Assembly: GCF_017315705.1 (NCBI RefSeq)
Contig: NZ_JAFLRF010000003.1
Coordinates: forward strand, 225,142-289,141
DNA: 64,000 nt
Reading direction: 5' to 3'
DNA from: Trinickia mobilis
GTDB lineage: Bacteria; Pseudomonadota; Gammaproteobacteria; Burkholderiales; Burkholderiaceae
Part shown: piece by piece, positions 8,144 to 19,176 of the stretch
How the letters are laid out: each line of letters begins with the position of its first letter
Position numbering within the stretch: the first letter of the stretch is position 1
Translations under genes and position numbers: made by a program
Notes under the pieces: model-generated
What the model was told of the DNA's origin: nothing
Database searches by the model: none
Seen by the model: the letters and a program-made list of their open reading frames with translations, nothing else

Positions 8144-9424
8144 TCAAGTCCCGTCCGCATGCACGGGCGTACGCGCTTCCATCAGGAAGTCGACGCAAAA
8201 CACGTCGAGTGCGCCGTTCAACGTGACGGCGACGGCCGCGGTGTAGCAATCCTTGCCGTCCGACGGCGAGAAGTGCGGGCCCATCACTGCGACGCGGCCG
8301 GGCGTCGCGAGCGCGCGCTTAAAGTACGCGCGCCGCGACCAGTTGCTGTGGATGTCGGGAAAGAGCGGCGCAAGGCGCTCGGGCCGCGACGCGCCGGCCG
8401 CGGCAATCGACGGCCGCTGCTGCTCGCCGTGCGCGTCGATCACGAACACGCGCCGCGCTTCGGGCACGCGAAACGCGCGCTCCGCGGCACGCGCAAGATC
8501 GCCGGTCGCCTCGTAGGCACGCGCACCGGCCAGCACCGCTTCTTCGAAGCCAGCGCACGAACGCGGCTGGTCGCCCGAATGGGGCTTCGCCCGTGCGTTG
8601 AAGTGCTGCCACATCGATTTGATGAGCGCGGGCGCTGCCGCGTTCGCAGCGTCGATCGACGCCTGCGGGCGGCCGAGCCAGAAGCCCTGCACGAAATCGA
8701 TGTCGGCGCTCATCAGCGTCATCAGCTCGCCCTCGGTCTCGATGCCTTCGGCGAGCACCATCGCGCCTGCACGATGCAGCATCGTGACGAGATGCGTGCC
8801 GAACTGATGGTCGGTGCCCGTGCTCGCGATCCGCGTGACGAGCGAGCGGTCGAGCTTCACGATGTCCGGCCGGAATTGCCAGACGCGATCGAAGTTCGAG
8901 AAGCCCGTGCCGAAATCGTCGATGGCGATCAGGAAGTCGCGTTCGCGCAGCAACTCGACGGTGTTCGCGAGGAGCGCTTCGTCGTTGGCGGGCTGCTCGA
9001 GCACTTCGATCACGATGCGGCTGTGGGGCAGGCCGAAGTGTGCGCACAGTTCGTCGACGAAGGTGCGGTGCGGCCAGCCGAACTGGAATAGCCGCGGCAG
9101 CGCGTTGACGAAGAGCCAGTCGGTCGTGACGTTCTGCTCGGCGAAGTTTGCGAAATGCACGCAGCGCGTGAGCCGTTCCAGCGTCAGCGCGGCGCCGAAC
9201 GACTGCGCGGCGCCGAACAATTCGTCAGGCGTGATCGCGCGGCCGTCGGCGCCCGTTGCGCGCAACAAGGCCTCGTAACCGACGATGCGCTTGTGCGCGA
9301 TCGAGAGCACCGGCTGAAATGCCGATCGCAAGGTGACCGAATCGTAGGTGGCGTACCAGCCGGTTTCGTCGCGAGCCAGTCGCGGAAGGAGGCCGGCGAG
9401 CGTGAGGTCGCGTCTTGTGGTCAT
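8144..9424 (-). CDS. EAL-domain cyclic-di-GMP phosphodiesterase with C-terminal sensor-like domain
   Basis: An EAL protein that probably hydrolyses c-di-GMP in the cytoplasm. The 426-aa product keeps the key elements: YEALLR, a conserved glutamate in VIEVLEQ, the DDFGTG loop, DIVKLDRSLV and LAEGIETEGEL. There is no GGDEF domain and no membrane segment. The last 130 residues (VFVIDAHGEQQRP, then NWSRRAYFKRAL and CYTAAVAVTLNGALDVFCVDF) resemble a Cache/PAS-like ligand-sensing fold as in YkuI-type proteins; the ligand is unknown. Start chosen at 9424 (MTTRRDLTLAG); the frame extends 23 codons upstream without family similarity. It runs convergently with arfB. Confidence 0.87.
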   Translation of the reverse strand: MTTRRDLTLAGLLPRLARDETGWYATYDSVTLRSAFQPVLSIAHKRIVGYEALLRATGADGRAITPDELFGAAQSFGAALTLERLTRCVHFANFAEQNVTTDWLFVNALPRLFQFGWPHRTFVDELCAHFGLPHSRIVIEVLEQPANDEALLANTVELLRERDFLIAIDDFGTGFSNFDRVWQFRPDIVKLDRSLVTRIASTGTDHQFGTHLVTMLHRAGAMVLAEGIETEGELMTLMSADIDFVQGFWLGRPQASIDAANAAAPALIKSMWQHFNARAKPHSGDQPRSCAGFEEAVLAGARAYEATGDLARAAERAFRVPEARRVFVIDAHGEQQRPSIAAAGASRPERLAPLFPDIHSNWSRRAYFKRALATPGRVAVMGPHFSPSDGKDCYTAAVAVTLNGALDVFCVDFLMEARTPVHADGT

Positions 9425-9721
9425 AACAATGCGCGCCGAGAGACGTGAAGAATTCGGAAACCGTCCCGGCCGGCGGCATAAGGGCGGCAGCACGTGACGC
9501 GGGCCACGTGGGCATTTAGTTCGTACGAGAACTCGTGAATGAAGAGGTGAGCCATGCCGGACTTCGCTGATTCACTCGAATCGAGTGTAACAAAGCGCGC
9601 TATCGATGCATGTCAGGGTAAGGCCGGAATCGAACGAATATATGTGCGATCGGGTACGGTGGCGGGGGATTGGCGGATGGAGGAAGGGTGTTTCCTGGTG
9701 CGGCAGCGAACCGGAAAAGCG
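9425..9721. other. Intergenic region with three small dyads
   Basis: About 297 nt lie between the EAL gene and the EamA gene, with no supportable ORF. Three dyads are seen: AGTTC-N6-GAACT near 9518, paired CACGTG near 9491-9510, and a perfect CACTCGA-A-TCGAGTG at 9573-9587. Any of them could be an operator for the EAL gene; none matches a motif I recognise. Confidence 0.4.
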
Positions 9722-10651
9722 TTATGACACTTTTCCCGGCTCGCGCCGCCACGGCAGGCCTTTGATGAACCCCGTCGCGAGGGCGGTGCCGATGAGCACG
9801 ATGGCGCAGCCTTCGAGCATCGCGGGCGAGACGCGCTCGGCGAGGAACAGCGCGCCCCAGAGAATGCCGAAGATCGGGATCACGAAGGTCACGGTCATCG
9901 CGCGCGCGGGACCTGCCACATTGAGCAGATGGAAGTAAATGAAGTATGCGATGCCCGTGCAGGCGATGCCGAGCGCGAGGACCGCGCCCCACGCATGCGA
10001 CGAGACCGCCGCGGACGGCCACGTGAGGAGCGCGAACGGCAGCAGCACGATCGTCGAGCCGGTCATGCTGCCCGCCGCGAGCGTGAGTGCATCGACGCCG
10101 CTCAAGTGGCGCTTCGTGTAGTTCGCGGCGATGCCGTAGCACAGCGTCGCGCACAGTGCGGCAGCGGCAGCCAGCGCGCTCGCCGCGGGTGTCGCGGCGC
10201 TGTTGCCGTGCGATGTCGCGATCTGATCCCACACGAGCGTCAGCACGCCGGCGAAGCCGATTGCGAGGCCGAGTGTACGCGGCACGTTCAAGCGGTCCTT
10301 CAGCCAGACAAAGGCGACGAGCGCGCCCCAGAGGGGCGTCGTCGCATTGATGACGGACGTCACGCCCGCCGACAGCGTCAGCTCCGCAAACGCGAACAGA
10401 CAAAACGGCGCGCCCGAATTGAGCACGCCGAGGATCACGAGCGGCACGGCGCGCTTGCGCAACACGCTGACGGCTTCACGCGGCGGCTTGCGCGCGAACA
10501 GCAGGCCGAGCAGGAAGAGCGCGCCGATCGCGACACGCAGCGCCATCAGCGGCGCCACGCCGAATTCGGCCACGCCGACGCGGATAAACAGAAACGACGC
10601 GCCCCACAATGCGGCGAGCACCATGAGCTGGACAACGTTTTGGACTTTCAT
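9722..10651 (-). CDS. EamA-family (DMT) exporter
   Basis: A drug/metabolite transporter superfamily protein of 309 aa with about ten hydrophobic segments in two EamA repeats (LAALWGASFLFIRVG at the start of the first, and a second around LCATLCYGIAANYTKRHLSG). Proteins of this kind export amino acids or metabolites; the substrate cannot be read from sequence. The ATG at 10651 (MKVQNVVQLMVL) is preferred to an upstream GTG at 10702 because it starts directly before the first membrane segment. It stands alone on the minus strand, downstream of the lactate permease gene. Confidence 0.85.
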   Translation of the reverse strand: MKVQNVVQLMVLAALWGASFLFIRVGVAEFGVAPLMALRVAIGALFLLGLLFARKPPREAVSVLRKRAVPLVILGVLNSGAPFCLFAFAELTLSAGVTSVINATTPLWGALVAFVWLKDRLNVPRTLGLAIGFAGVLTLVWDQIATSHGNSAATPAASALAAAAALCATLCYGIAANYTKRHLSGVDALTLAAGSMTGSTIVLLPFALLTWPSAAVSSHAWGAVLALGIACTGIAYFIYFHLLNVAGPARAMTVTFVIPIFGILWGALFLAERVSPAMLEGCAIVLIGTALATGFIKGLPWRREPGKVS

Positions 10652-10832
10652 CGAGGAGGCGTATCGACGTGATCGGGAGGGGATGCGCACGCATCTTATC
10701 ACCGGCTCGCCGCCGATATTTCACGCCGCGATGAAACAGCAAGAAACGGCAAATTTCGCTGCAAAGGGACTTGCGAGCGACGCGCGAAGATCGGGCCGAA
10801 TAGCCCAGCCAGCAAGGCTGCGCAGGAAGAGG

Positions 10833-10875
10833 AGGCCGGTTTGCGCGATCCGCTTCGGACAGCGCAAACCGGCCT
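10833..10875 (-). terminator. Hairpin downstream of the lactate permease gene
   Basis: AGGCCGGTTTGCGC (10833-10846) pairs perfectly over 14 bp with GCGCAAACCGGCCT (10862-10875), loop 15 nt. It lies just after the stop at 10899 on the minus strand. No T run follows, so it may act as an mRNA-stabilising or Rho-linked end. Confidence 0.55.
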
Positions 10876-10898
10876 GGAACGACCCGGACAACCGGACA

Positions 10899-12500
10899 TC
10901 AGTGCGGAGGAATCATCCCGCTCAACACGTTTTGCTGCAGCCACACGAGGATGCCGAGCAGCACCGTCAGCAGGATCGAATGCTTGAAGGTCTTCGCGAA
11001 CACGAGACCTTCCTTGCCTTTGAGTTCGGTAGTTGCGACGCCGGTCGAAATGTTCTGCGGCGAGATCATCTTGCCCATCACGCCGCCCGACGAGTTCGTC
11101 GCCGCCATCAGCACCGGGTTCAGGTTCGCCTGATGCGCGGCCACGACCTGCAGGTTGCCGAAGAGCGCGTTGCCCGACGTATCGCTGCCCGACAGGAACA
11201 CGGCCACCCAGCCGAGGAACGCCGATACGAGCGGGAAGAACGCGCCGACCGACGCCACGCCGAGACCGAGCGTGTAGTTCAAGCCCGAGTAGTTCATCAG
11301 ATAGGCGAGGCCGACGATCGTGGCCACGGTGAGTATGGCGATGCGCGTCTGCACCCAGGTATCGACGACCGCGCAGAAGAACTCGCGAACGGAAAGCCTC
11401 ACGATGAGCGCGGTGATGATCGACGCGACGAGAATCGCGGTGCCGGTCGCGAGCGGCTGGAAGTCCCACACGGCGCCATACGGCGTGTTGTACAGGGTGA
11501 TATAGACCGCCTTGTCGAGCCCCGGCCACGGCACCTTGATGTCGCCGATCGCAAAGATCTTCGCGATGGTCCAGACGATCACGACCGCCGACACCACAAG
11601 CCACGGAATCCACCCCTGCCAGCCGCCGACCTTGCCGCGCACTTCGCCGACGCGCTCGACGTTCACGGCGAACTGCGGGTCCGCCGCGGGCTTCCAGGTG
11701 CGCAGGAAGCCGATGGTCAGGATCAGCGACACGAGCGAGGACAGCACATCGGTCAGGCTGTAGTTAATGAAGTTGGACGTGACGAACTGCGTGAGCGCGA
11801 AGCTCGCGCCCGACACGAACAGCACGGGCCAGATCCGCAGCATGTTGCGGATGCCCGCATAGACGGCGATCACATAGAACGGCAACAGCAGCGCGAAGAA
11901 CGGCAGTTGCCGGCCGACCATCTTGCCGAGCGCATCGACGGGCAAGTGCGTGACCGCGCCGAGCACGGTGATCGGCACGCCGAGCGCGCCAAACGCGACC
12001 GGCGCAGTATTGAAGATCAGCGTGAAGGTGAGCGCTTCGAGCGTCGGGAAGCCGAGCAGGATGAGGAGCGAGCTCGTGATCGCTATCGGCGTGCCGAATC
12101 CGGAGATGCCTTCGAGCAGCGCGCCGAACGAAAAGCCGATGACGACGAGCACGACGCGCCGGTCGTTCGGGAGGTTGTCGATCATCCACATGCGGAACGC
12201 GGCGAAGCGGCCGGAGCGTTGCGCGATGTTGTAGAGAACGATCGCGTTGAAGACGATCCACATCACCGGCCAGACCGCGAACACCGCGCCCGCGAAGACT
12301 GAGTTGATCGCGAGGCCGACCGGAAACCGCCAGCCGGCGATCGCAATGATGAGGCCCAACACGAGGCCCGCGAGCGATGCCTGCCACGCGGGCCGCCGGG
12401 CCCAGCCGAGCAGGACCAGGACGAGGACGATGGGGAGGACCGCCACGATGAACGACGGCAATAGGGCATTGCCGATCGGGGTGAGCAATTGATGGAACAT
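10899..12500 (-). CDS. lldP: L-lactate permease
   Basis: An inner-membrane lactate (and glycolate) symporter of the LctP family. The 533-aa protein has 12 or more hydrophobic segments and family-typical stretches such as FNAIVLYNIAQRSGRF, LEGISGFGTPIAI, GFPTLEALTF, and NSSGGVMGKMISPQNI near the C-terminus. The start at 12500 (MFHQLLTPIGNALLP) has AGGAG about 8 nt upstream and matches the family N-terminus; the open frame continues 29 codons upstream without similarity. The gene stands alone: no lactate dehydrogenase or GntR regulator is adjacent. Confidence 0.93.
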   Translation of the reverse strand: MFHQLLTPIGNALLPSFIVAVLPIVLVLVLLGWARRPAWQASLAGLVLGLIIAIAGWRFPVGLAINSVFAGAVFAVWPVMWIVFNAIVLYNIAQRSGRFAAFRMWMIDNLPNDRRVVLVVIGFSFGALLEGISGFGTPIAITSSLLILLGFPTLEALTFTLIFNTAPVAFGALGVPITVLGAVTHLPVDALGKMVGRQLPFFALLLPFYVIAVYAGIRNMLRIWPVLFVSGASFALTQFVTSNFINYSLTDVLSSLVSLILTIGFLRTWKPAADPQFAVNVERVGEVRGKVGGWQGWIPWLVVSAVVIVWTIAKIFAIGDIKVPWPGLDKAVYITLYNTPYGAVWDFQPLATGTAILVASIITALIVRLSVREFFCAVVDTWVQTRIAILTVATIVGLAYLMNYSGLNYTLGLGVASVGAFFPLVSAFLGWVAVFLSGSDTSGNALFGNLQVVAAHQANLNPVLMAATNSSGGVMGKMISPQNISTGVATTELKGKEGLVFAKTFKHSILLTVLLGILVWLQQNVLSGMIPPH

Positions 12501-12720
12501 CTCGGCTCCTTCGTTGTTGTTCGATGCCGGTTGTGTGCCGCTGAATAGACTTGTGGTCTCTTGGTCTTTTACCGCGCTTCCAAGCATAGAAGGCGAGGCG
12601 GCTCAGTCAAGGCGGGTAAGTACGGCCTTAAAGAACACGCTCGGGACGAGCCGAAGGGCGCCGCAGCGGGCTTGGCGCACGCCACGGAGAACAATTGTCG
12701 GGTTGGGAAAGGATGAGGAT

Positions 12721-12741
12721 GCGGCATGCGGAGCATGCCGC
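12721..12741 (-). terminator. Hairpin after the Tyr/Pro/Gly-rich lipoprotein gene
   Basis: GCGGCATGC-GGA-GCATGCCGC is a 9-bp perfect stem 22 nt beyond the stop codon of the minus-strand gene at 12763-13215. A U-rich stretch is weak, so the terminator call is moderate. Confidence 0.5.
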
Positions 12742-12762
12742 CAGAAGCGTGCGCGCCGCCTC

Positions 12763-13215
12763 TCAGTGATGGCCGTGCCACCCGCCGCCGCCGTGCCAGT
12801 GGCCGCCATGGCCGCCGCCCCAGCAGCAGCCGCGGCCGCCCCACCAGCCGCCGACGCCGATCGAGACGGACGGTCCCCACCAGTACGGATAGCCGTAGTA
12901 GGCGGGGTAGGCCGGGTAGGCCGGGTAGTAAGCGGGATAGGCGTAGTAGCCCGGAACGTCCGCGACGGCGTATTGCGCGGGCGGTGCCGCCGCGTAGGCC
13001 GAAGCGGGCGGAGGAGGCTGGTTCGGCGGCGGCGGGGTTGCCGCAGCACTCGGCGGGGGCGCGACGGGAATCGCTTGCTGCGTTGCCGCAGCGGGCACCG
13101 TCGGGTAGTAGTAGCCGCCGTACGGGTCGTATCCGTAGGGTCCGTAGTAGCACCCGGCCAACGACATGGCGCCGGCGAGTGCCGTCGCTGCCAACTTGGT
13201 GTTCATGAAACGCAT
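12763..13215 (-). CDS. Small Tyr/Pro/Gly-rich lipoprotein
   Basis: A predicted lipoprotein of 150 aa (147 if the inner ATG at 13206 is used). The N-terminus MNTKLAATALAGAMSLAGC is a signal peptide with lipobox LAGC. The mature part is low complexity: Tyr/Pro repeats (YPAYYPAYPAYPAYYGYP), a proline-rich linker, and a Gly/Trp/His-rich tail ending GGHWHGGGGWHGHH that could bind metal. Similar proteins are common in Burkholderiaceae as envelope proteins of unknown role. The low complexity limits homology inference. Confidence 0.7.
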   Translation of the reverse strand: MRFMNTKLAATALAGAMSLAGCYYGPYGYDPYGGYYYPTVPAAATQQAIPVAPPPSAAATPPPPNQPPPPASAYAAAPPAQYAVADVPGYYAYPAYYPAYPAYPAYYGYPYWWGPSVSIGVGGWWGGRGCCWGGGHGGHWHGGGGWHGHH

Positions 13216-13320
13216 CCCAGAATCGAGGCGTCCGGCTTGCCGGACGCGAGCCGGACATCGTGCGACCACTGTACGCCAATGCGAAAGCGCCGGCACAGCA
13301 AGCCGGTTACGGATCGTTTC

Positions 13321-13350
13321 AAACAACAAAAAGCCCGCACGCGGCGGGCA
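13321..13350 (-). terminator. Rho-independent terminator of thiC
   Basis: On the minus strand, GCCCGC-loop-GCGGGC is followed by TTTTTG and further T-rich sequence, 27 nt after the thiC stop. Confidence 0.85.
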
Positions 13351-13376
13351 ATTTGTCTCAGCCAAGCTCAGAGCGC

Positions 13377-15500
<2,124 letters not shown>

Positions 15501-15660
15501 TTAGCAGCGCACAAGATACACCGGGTCGCCGCAGATTGGCAACCGGCATTCTCGGACGTTGCGCTGCGCGGCAGTTTGACATCCTCCGAATTTCGAGACA
15601 GAGCCGATAAACCGTTGTGAACAACCATTCAGCCGCCACGCGGCAGCCAACCGGGAGTCC

Positions 15661-16161
15661 ATGATGAGCGCGCGCACCTTTCACCCCTCGACACTGCTAG
15701 CCGCCGCATTGTGTGCGGGGGCGGCCGCGACGATGCCGATGCCCTCGTCGGCGGCCGGTTCGATGAGCGGGCCGGGCGGCACCATCACGTTCGTCGGCCG
15801 CATCGTCGGGCCGAGCTTCGCCATCAGCACCGCGCCGATCTCGCCGGCCGCCGGGGCGGACACCCCGGCGGTCGCACGCACGAGCCATGGGCTGAAGGTT
15901 ACGTTCTCGGCGCCGAATGCCGACGCGCCGGGCGCGGACGTGTCTTTTGTCGCGAACGGCGCGGCGCAGTCGACGATCGGGCCGAATCCGAAGAACGATG
16001 TCGTGACGAACTTCGTCGATCCGAAAGGGCGGGCCTTTCCGTGGCGGCCGGACGGGCGTTACCACTTGCGCCCGGAAGGCGGCGTGCTGTCGTTGTCCGT
16101 GCCGCGCGGCAATCTGCAGGCGGACCCCAAGCCGGTCACGTTGGTCATGAGTTACGACTGA
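15661..16161 (+). CDS. Exported protein of unknown function
   Basis: A 166-aa protein with a signal peptide: after MMSARTFHPS comes a hydrophobic stretch TLLAAALCAGAAATMPM, with probable cleavage after SSAAG or near it. The mature part begins GGTITFVGRIVGPSF, a beta-strand pattern reminiscent of fimbrial-type subunits (GTITFxGxIVxPxC), but the pilin cysteine pair is absent and no chaperone or usher gene is near. Start could be 15661 or the adjacent ATG at 15664. It is transcribed away from thiC. I do not assign a function. Confidence 0.6.
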   Translation: MMSARTFHPSTLLAAALCAGAAATMPMPSSAAGSMSGPGGTITFVGRIVGPSFAISTAPISPAAGADTPAVARTSHGLKVTFSAPNADAPGADVSFVANGAAQSTIGPNPKNDVVTNFVDPKGRAFPWRPDGRYHLRPEGGVLSLSVPRGNLQADPKPVTLVMSYD

Positions 16162-16262
16162 GGCGCGGCCTCGCGGTTGTCCCCTGTTAAAAATATTGCC
16201 GGCGCTGTCATCTCTCGCGCGTGCGCTCGACTAACGTACATCTCGTAGGTCGAGAGGCGGCT

Positions 16263-16354
16263 GCCGTCCACGGCCGGCTTTGCAAAGCCGGCCGGCTGCG
16301 CAGGCGCGGAGCAGTGCTCCGCGAATTCCCTGCTCCGCCCTTTGGGGCGGCCCG
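16263..16354 (+). repeat. 92-nt composite hairpin repeat, copy A
   Basis: Matches 61577-61668 at 89 of 92 positions. It contains three palindromes in a row: GGCCGGCTTTGCAAAGCCGGCC, GCGGAGCAGTGCTCCGC and CCGCCCTTTGGGGCGG. It lies just upstream of the DUF1223 gene, whose start codon follows an AGGAGGCATCATG sequence. Confidence 0.9.
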
Positions 16355-16389
16355 GGGCCCCGCAGGAAGTCTGGGGCACAGGAGGCATC

Positions 16390-17271
16390 ATGCACACCAG
16401 GACGCACACGAAAGCGATATGGCAGCGGGCGGCGTGGGCGATCGCGTTGACGGCTTGGCTCGGCGTCGCGAACGGCCTCGCGCTGGCCGGCGAGGCGTGC
16501 AGCGCGCACAGTCCCGCGCATCGCGTCGCGCTCGTCGAGCTTTACAGCAGCGAGGGCTGCAGCAGTTGTCCGCCGGCCGACCGGTGGCTCAGCCAATTGC
16601 ATGACGGCAGCCCGGGCGCAGGCTTCGTGCCGCTCGAGCTGCATGTCGACTACTGGAACAGCCTCGGCTGGGCCGACCGCTTTTCGCAGCATCGCTTCAC
16701 CGTGCGCCAGGAGCGTCTCGCCGCCTATGCCGGCGGTCACCTGATCTATACGCCTGAGGTGTTTGTCGCCGGCCGCGAATTGCGCGACTGGGCCGCGGCG
16801 GACTTCGACGCGCGGCTTCACGAGCTGGCGGCGCAGCCCGCGCAAGCCGATGTGTCGATCCTGTTATTGCCCGCCGGGCCGGGCCCCGCGAGTGAGGCCG
16901 GCGCGGGAGGCGGCTCCGGCTTGGGGGCCGGGGCGGACGCGCTCGCGCTCGGCGTCGACGCGCAATTCACCGCGCGCTCGAGCGTGCCGCACACGCTGAA
17001 TGCCTATGTCGCGGTCTATGAGAACCAGCTCAGCTCGCAGGTCGGCGCGGGCGAGAACCGCGGGGCGACGCTGCATCACGACCGCGTCGTGCGCGAGTGG
17101 CTGGGCCCGGTGCCGCTCGTCGGCGGCGTCGCGCGAATTCGCCGCGATGTCGTGCTTGCCGCGGACGCCAGCGACGCCGCGCCACCCGGCCGCTTCGGCG
17201 TGGCCGCGTTCGTCGAGGACGCGGCGACCGGCGACGTGCTGCAAGCCGCCGATCTGCCCGCGTGCCGCTGA
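16390..17271 (+). CDS. DUF1223 family thioredoxin-fold exported protein
   Basis: A 293-aa protein with an N-terminal signal segment (AWAIALTAWLGVANGLALAG). The mature part begins with the DUF1223 signature VALVELYSSEGCSSCPPADRW, where CSSC is a thioredoxin-like CxxC, and continues with VPLELHVDYWNSLGWAD and YTPEVFVAGRE. The fold suggests a periplasmic thiol-disulfide role, but the family has no firm function. The start at 16390 is set by AGGAGG 7 nt upstream; the frame is open 16 codons further up through the repeat. The cytochrome gene follows 66 nt later, so a shared transcript with 17338-18794 is possible. Confidence 0.82.
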   Translation: MHTRTHTKAIWQRAAWAIALTAWLGVANGLALAGEACSAHSPAHRVALVELYSSEGCSSCPPADRWLSQLHDGSPGAGFVPLELHVDYWNSLGWADRFSQHRFTVRQERLAAYAGGHLIYTPEVFVAGRELRDWAAADFDARLHELAAQPAQADVSILLLPAGPGPASEAGAGGGSGLGAGADALALGVDAQFTARSSVPHTLNAYVAVYENQLSSQVGAGENRGATLHHDRVVREWLGPVPLVGGVARIRRDVVLAADASDAAPPGRFGVAAFVEDAATGDVLQAADLPACR

Positions 17272-17337
17272 TGTCACGCGCACCCTGCCGCGCAGCGGGC
17301 CGCCGGCCTGCGCGCGGCGCAATCGAAGGAGGCCACG

Positions 17338-17979
17338 ATGTCCACTTCACAAGCTCGCGCAAGACCCGCCGAGGGGCCGGATGAACGGCGCGGCGCACCC
17401 GTGCATCCGGCCTGGGTCCGCATCACGCACTGGCTCAACGCGCTTGCCGCGATCGCAATGATGCTCTCGGGCTGGCAGATCTACGACGCGTCGCCGCTCT
17501 TCACGAGCTTCATGTTCCCGCCCGAGATCGCGCTCGGCGGCTGGCTCGCGGGCGCGCTGCAATGGCACTTCGCAGCGATGTGGCTGCTCGTCTTCAACGG
17601 GATCGTCTATCTCGTGCTGAACCTCGCGAGCGGCCGCTTCTTTCGCAAGTTCTTCCCGCTTTCGCCGCGTGCGGTGATCCGCGATCTCGCGGGCGCGCTG
17701 ACCGGCAAGCTCTCGCATGCCGATCTGCGCCATTACAACGCGGTGCAGAAGCTCGCCTACCTGGTCGTGATCGCCGATCTGATCGTGCTCGTGCTGTCGG
17801 GCCTCGCGATCTGGAAGTCCGTGCAGTTTCCGCTGCTGCGCGAACTGTTGGGCGGCTACGACTCGGCGCGCGTCGTGCACTTCTGTGCGATGTCGGTGCT
17901 GTTCGCGTTTCTCGTCGTGCATCTGGCGATGGTCGTACTCGTGCCGCGCTCGCTGATCGCGATGCTGCGCGGACGATAG
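17338..17979 (+). CDS. Membrane cytochrome b (thiosulfate reductase / b561-like) partner subunit
   Basis: A 213-aa inner-membrane diheme cytochrome b. Four hydrophobic segments carry candidate heme ligands: HPAWVRITHWLNAL, LQWHFAAMWLLVF, a third around LVVIADLIVLVLSG, and VVHFCAMSVLFAFLVVHLAM. It starts 66 nt after the DUF1223 gene and ends 17 nt before a molybdopterin oxidoreductase gene. The pairing resembles the MsrP-MsrQ or SorA/cytochrome arrangement: the cytochrome would exchange electrons between the quinone pool or a c-type carrier and the molybdoenzyme. The direction of electron flow is not clear from sequence. Confidence 0.82.
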   Translation: MSTSQARARPAEGPDERRGAPVHPAWVRITHWLNALAAIAMMLSGWQIYDASPLFTSFMFPPEIALGGWLAGALQWHFAAMWLLVFNGIVYLVLNLASGRFFRKFFPLSPRAVIRDLAGALTGKLSHADLRHYNAVQKLAYLVVIADLIVLVLSGLAIWKSVQFPLLRELLGGYDSARVVHFCAMSVLFAFLVVHLAMVVLVPRSLIAMLRGR

Positions 17980-17996
17980 GGCAAAGGTAAATCATC

Positions 17997-18794
17997 ATGA
18001 AACCAGCCGATCCCAACCTCGCAAAGGCCGCGGCCGATGGCGCCGCGCTCGATCGCCGGGCGATCCTGACGGACGTGCGGCGCGAACTCGCCTTGCCCTC
18101 CCGCCGTGCGTTCGGCAAACGCGTGCTGACCCTCGGCGGTCTCCTGATGCTGACGGGCTGCTCGCTGACCGACGACAAATCGGTCAACGCGTTCCTGATG
18201 AAGGTGTCACGGATGAACGACCGCGTGCAGGCTTGGCTCTTCGATCCGCAGCGGCTCGCGCCGACCTACTCCGAAGCGCAGCTGACGCGGCCATTTCCGT
18301 TCAACGCGTACTACGGCATCGACGATGTGCCCGATGTCGACGGCAGCGACTTCAAGCTGCAGTTGAGCGGCCTCGTCGCCGGCAAGCGCACGTGGACGCT
18401 CCCCGAGCTTTACGCGCTGCCGCACGCGGAGCAGATCACGCGGCATATCTGCGTGGAAGGGTGGAGTGCGATCGGGCATTGGGGCGGCACGCCGTTTTCG
18501 GATTTTCTGCGCCGCGTGGGGGCGGATACGAGCGCGAAATATGTCGGCTTCAAATGCGCGGACGACTATTACGAGAGCATCGACATGCCGACGGCCCTGC
18601 ATCCGCAAACGCTTCTCACGTTTCAATACGACGGCCAGACGCTGCCGCCGCAGTACGGCTTTCCGATGAAGCTGCGCATGCCGACCAAGCTCGGCTACAA
18701 GAACCCGAAGCACATCATGGAGATCTTCGTGACCAACACTTACCCCGGCGGCTATTGGCCCGACCAGGGGTACAACTGGTTCGGCGGGTCTTGA
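17997..18794 (+). CDS. Sulfite-oxidase-like molybdopterin oxidoreductase with Tat and lipobox signals
   Basis: A 265-aa molybdenum enzyme of the sulfite oxidase / YedY fold. The Mo-ligand cysteine is in ITRHICVEGWSAIGHWGG, and the C-terminus has the typical YPGGYWPDQGYNWFGGS. The N-terminus holds a twin-arginine motif SRRAFGK followed by a hydrophobic run and TGC, so the protein is probably exported folded by Tat and then lipidated. The substrate is not known: sulfite, methionine sulfoxide and other S- or N-oxides are possible. It forms a two-gene unit with the cytochrome b upstream (17-nt gap). No dimerisation domain typical of eukaryotic sulfite oxidase is present. Confidence 0.85.
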   Translation: MKPADPNLAKAAADGAALDRRAILTDVRRELALPSRRAFGKRVLTLGGLLMLTGCSLTDDKSVNAFLMKVSRMNDRVQAWLFDPQRLAPTYSEAQLTRPFPFNAYYGIDDVPDVDGSDFKLQLSGLVAGKRTWTLPELYALPHAEQITRHICVEGWSAIGHWGGTPFSDFLRRVGADTSAKYVGFKCADDYYESIDMPTALHPQTLLTFQYDGQTLPPQYGFPMKLRMPTKLGYKNPKHIMEIFVTNTYPGGYWPDQGYNWFGGS

Positions 18795-19176
18795 CGCGCT
18801 CATGCGATTCGCCTGGCGATTTATCGATGCGGCTGCCGGTCGAGCGTTGAATTGCGCGGCGCTGCTTGAAGGTGCCAACTGAAGGTGCCAACCGAAGGCG
18901 CCGACTGTCGCTCGCAAACATCACTTACATTTCTTCCGACTGGCTCGGCGTTCGTTTGCGATTCCATATTGCATAATGCTGCCGGTACGCGACGGGCGCT
19001 CTAAAAGCGCCCGTCATCTCTTTATGGGCCGCGAATTCCGGCCTTCTTGCTTTATCTGTTCGACATGCCGTCCTGTCTTGCCCGGTTTGCCGCGTCCGCG
19101 ACGCGGCGCACGCGCTCAAGCCGTCTTGCGACTCCCGCGTGTGCTGAACGCCTACCGGTCCGGGCGGGCTAAGCGC
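18795..19176. other. Intergenic region with a 13-bp tandem repeat and a strong hairpin
   Basis: No gene is supported in these 382 nt. At 18867-18905 lie three tandem 13-bp units (two identical TGAAGGTGCCAAC and one variant CGAAGGCGCCGAC). At 18991-19015 GACGGGCGCT-CTAAA-AGCGCCCGTC forms a 10-bp perfect stem, 160 nt before the next gene. The hairpin follows a CATAAT box at 18972-18977, so it may sit at the very 5' end of the next transcript. Confidence 0.55.

Noticed and set aside
8093-9091. A 332-aa plus-strand frame over the EAL gene
   Set aside because: The minus strand encodes a complete EAL domain with all catalytic motifs; the plus-strand frame has none.
16263-16354. Insertion sequence end
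   Set aside because: There is no transposase frame, and the element consists only of stacked palindromes; it fits a REP-like repeat better.
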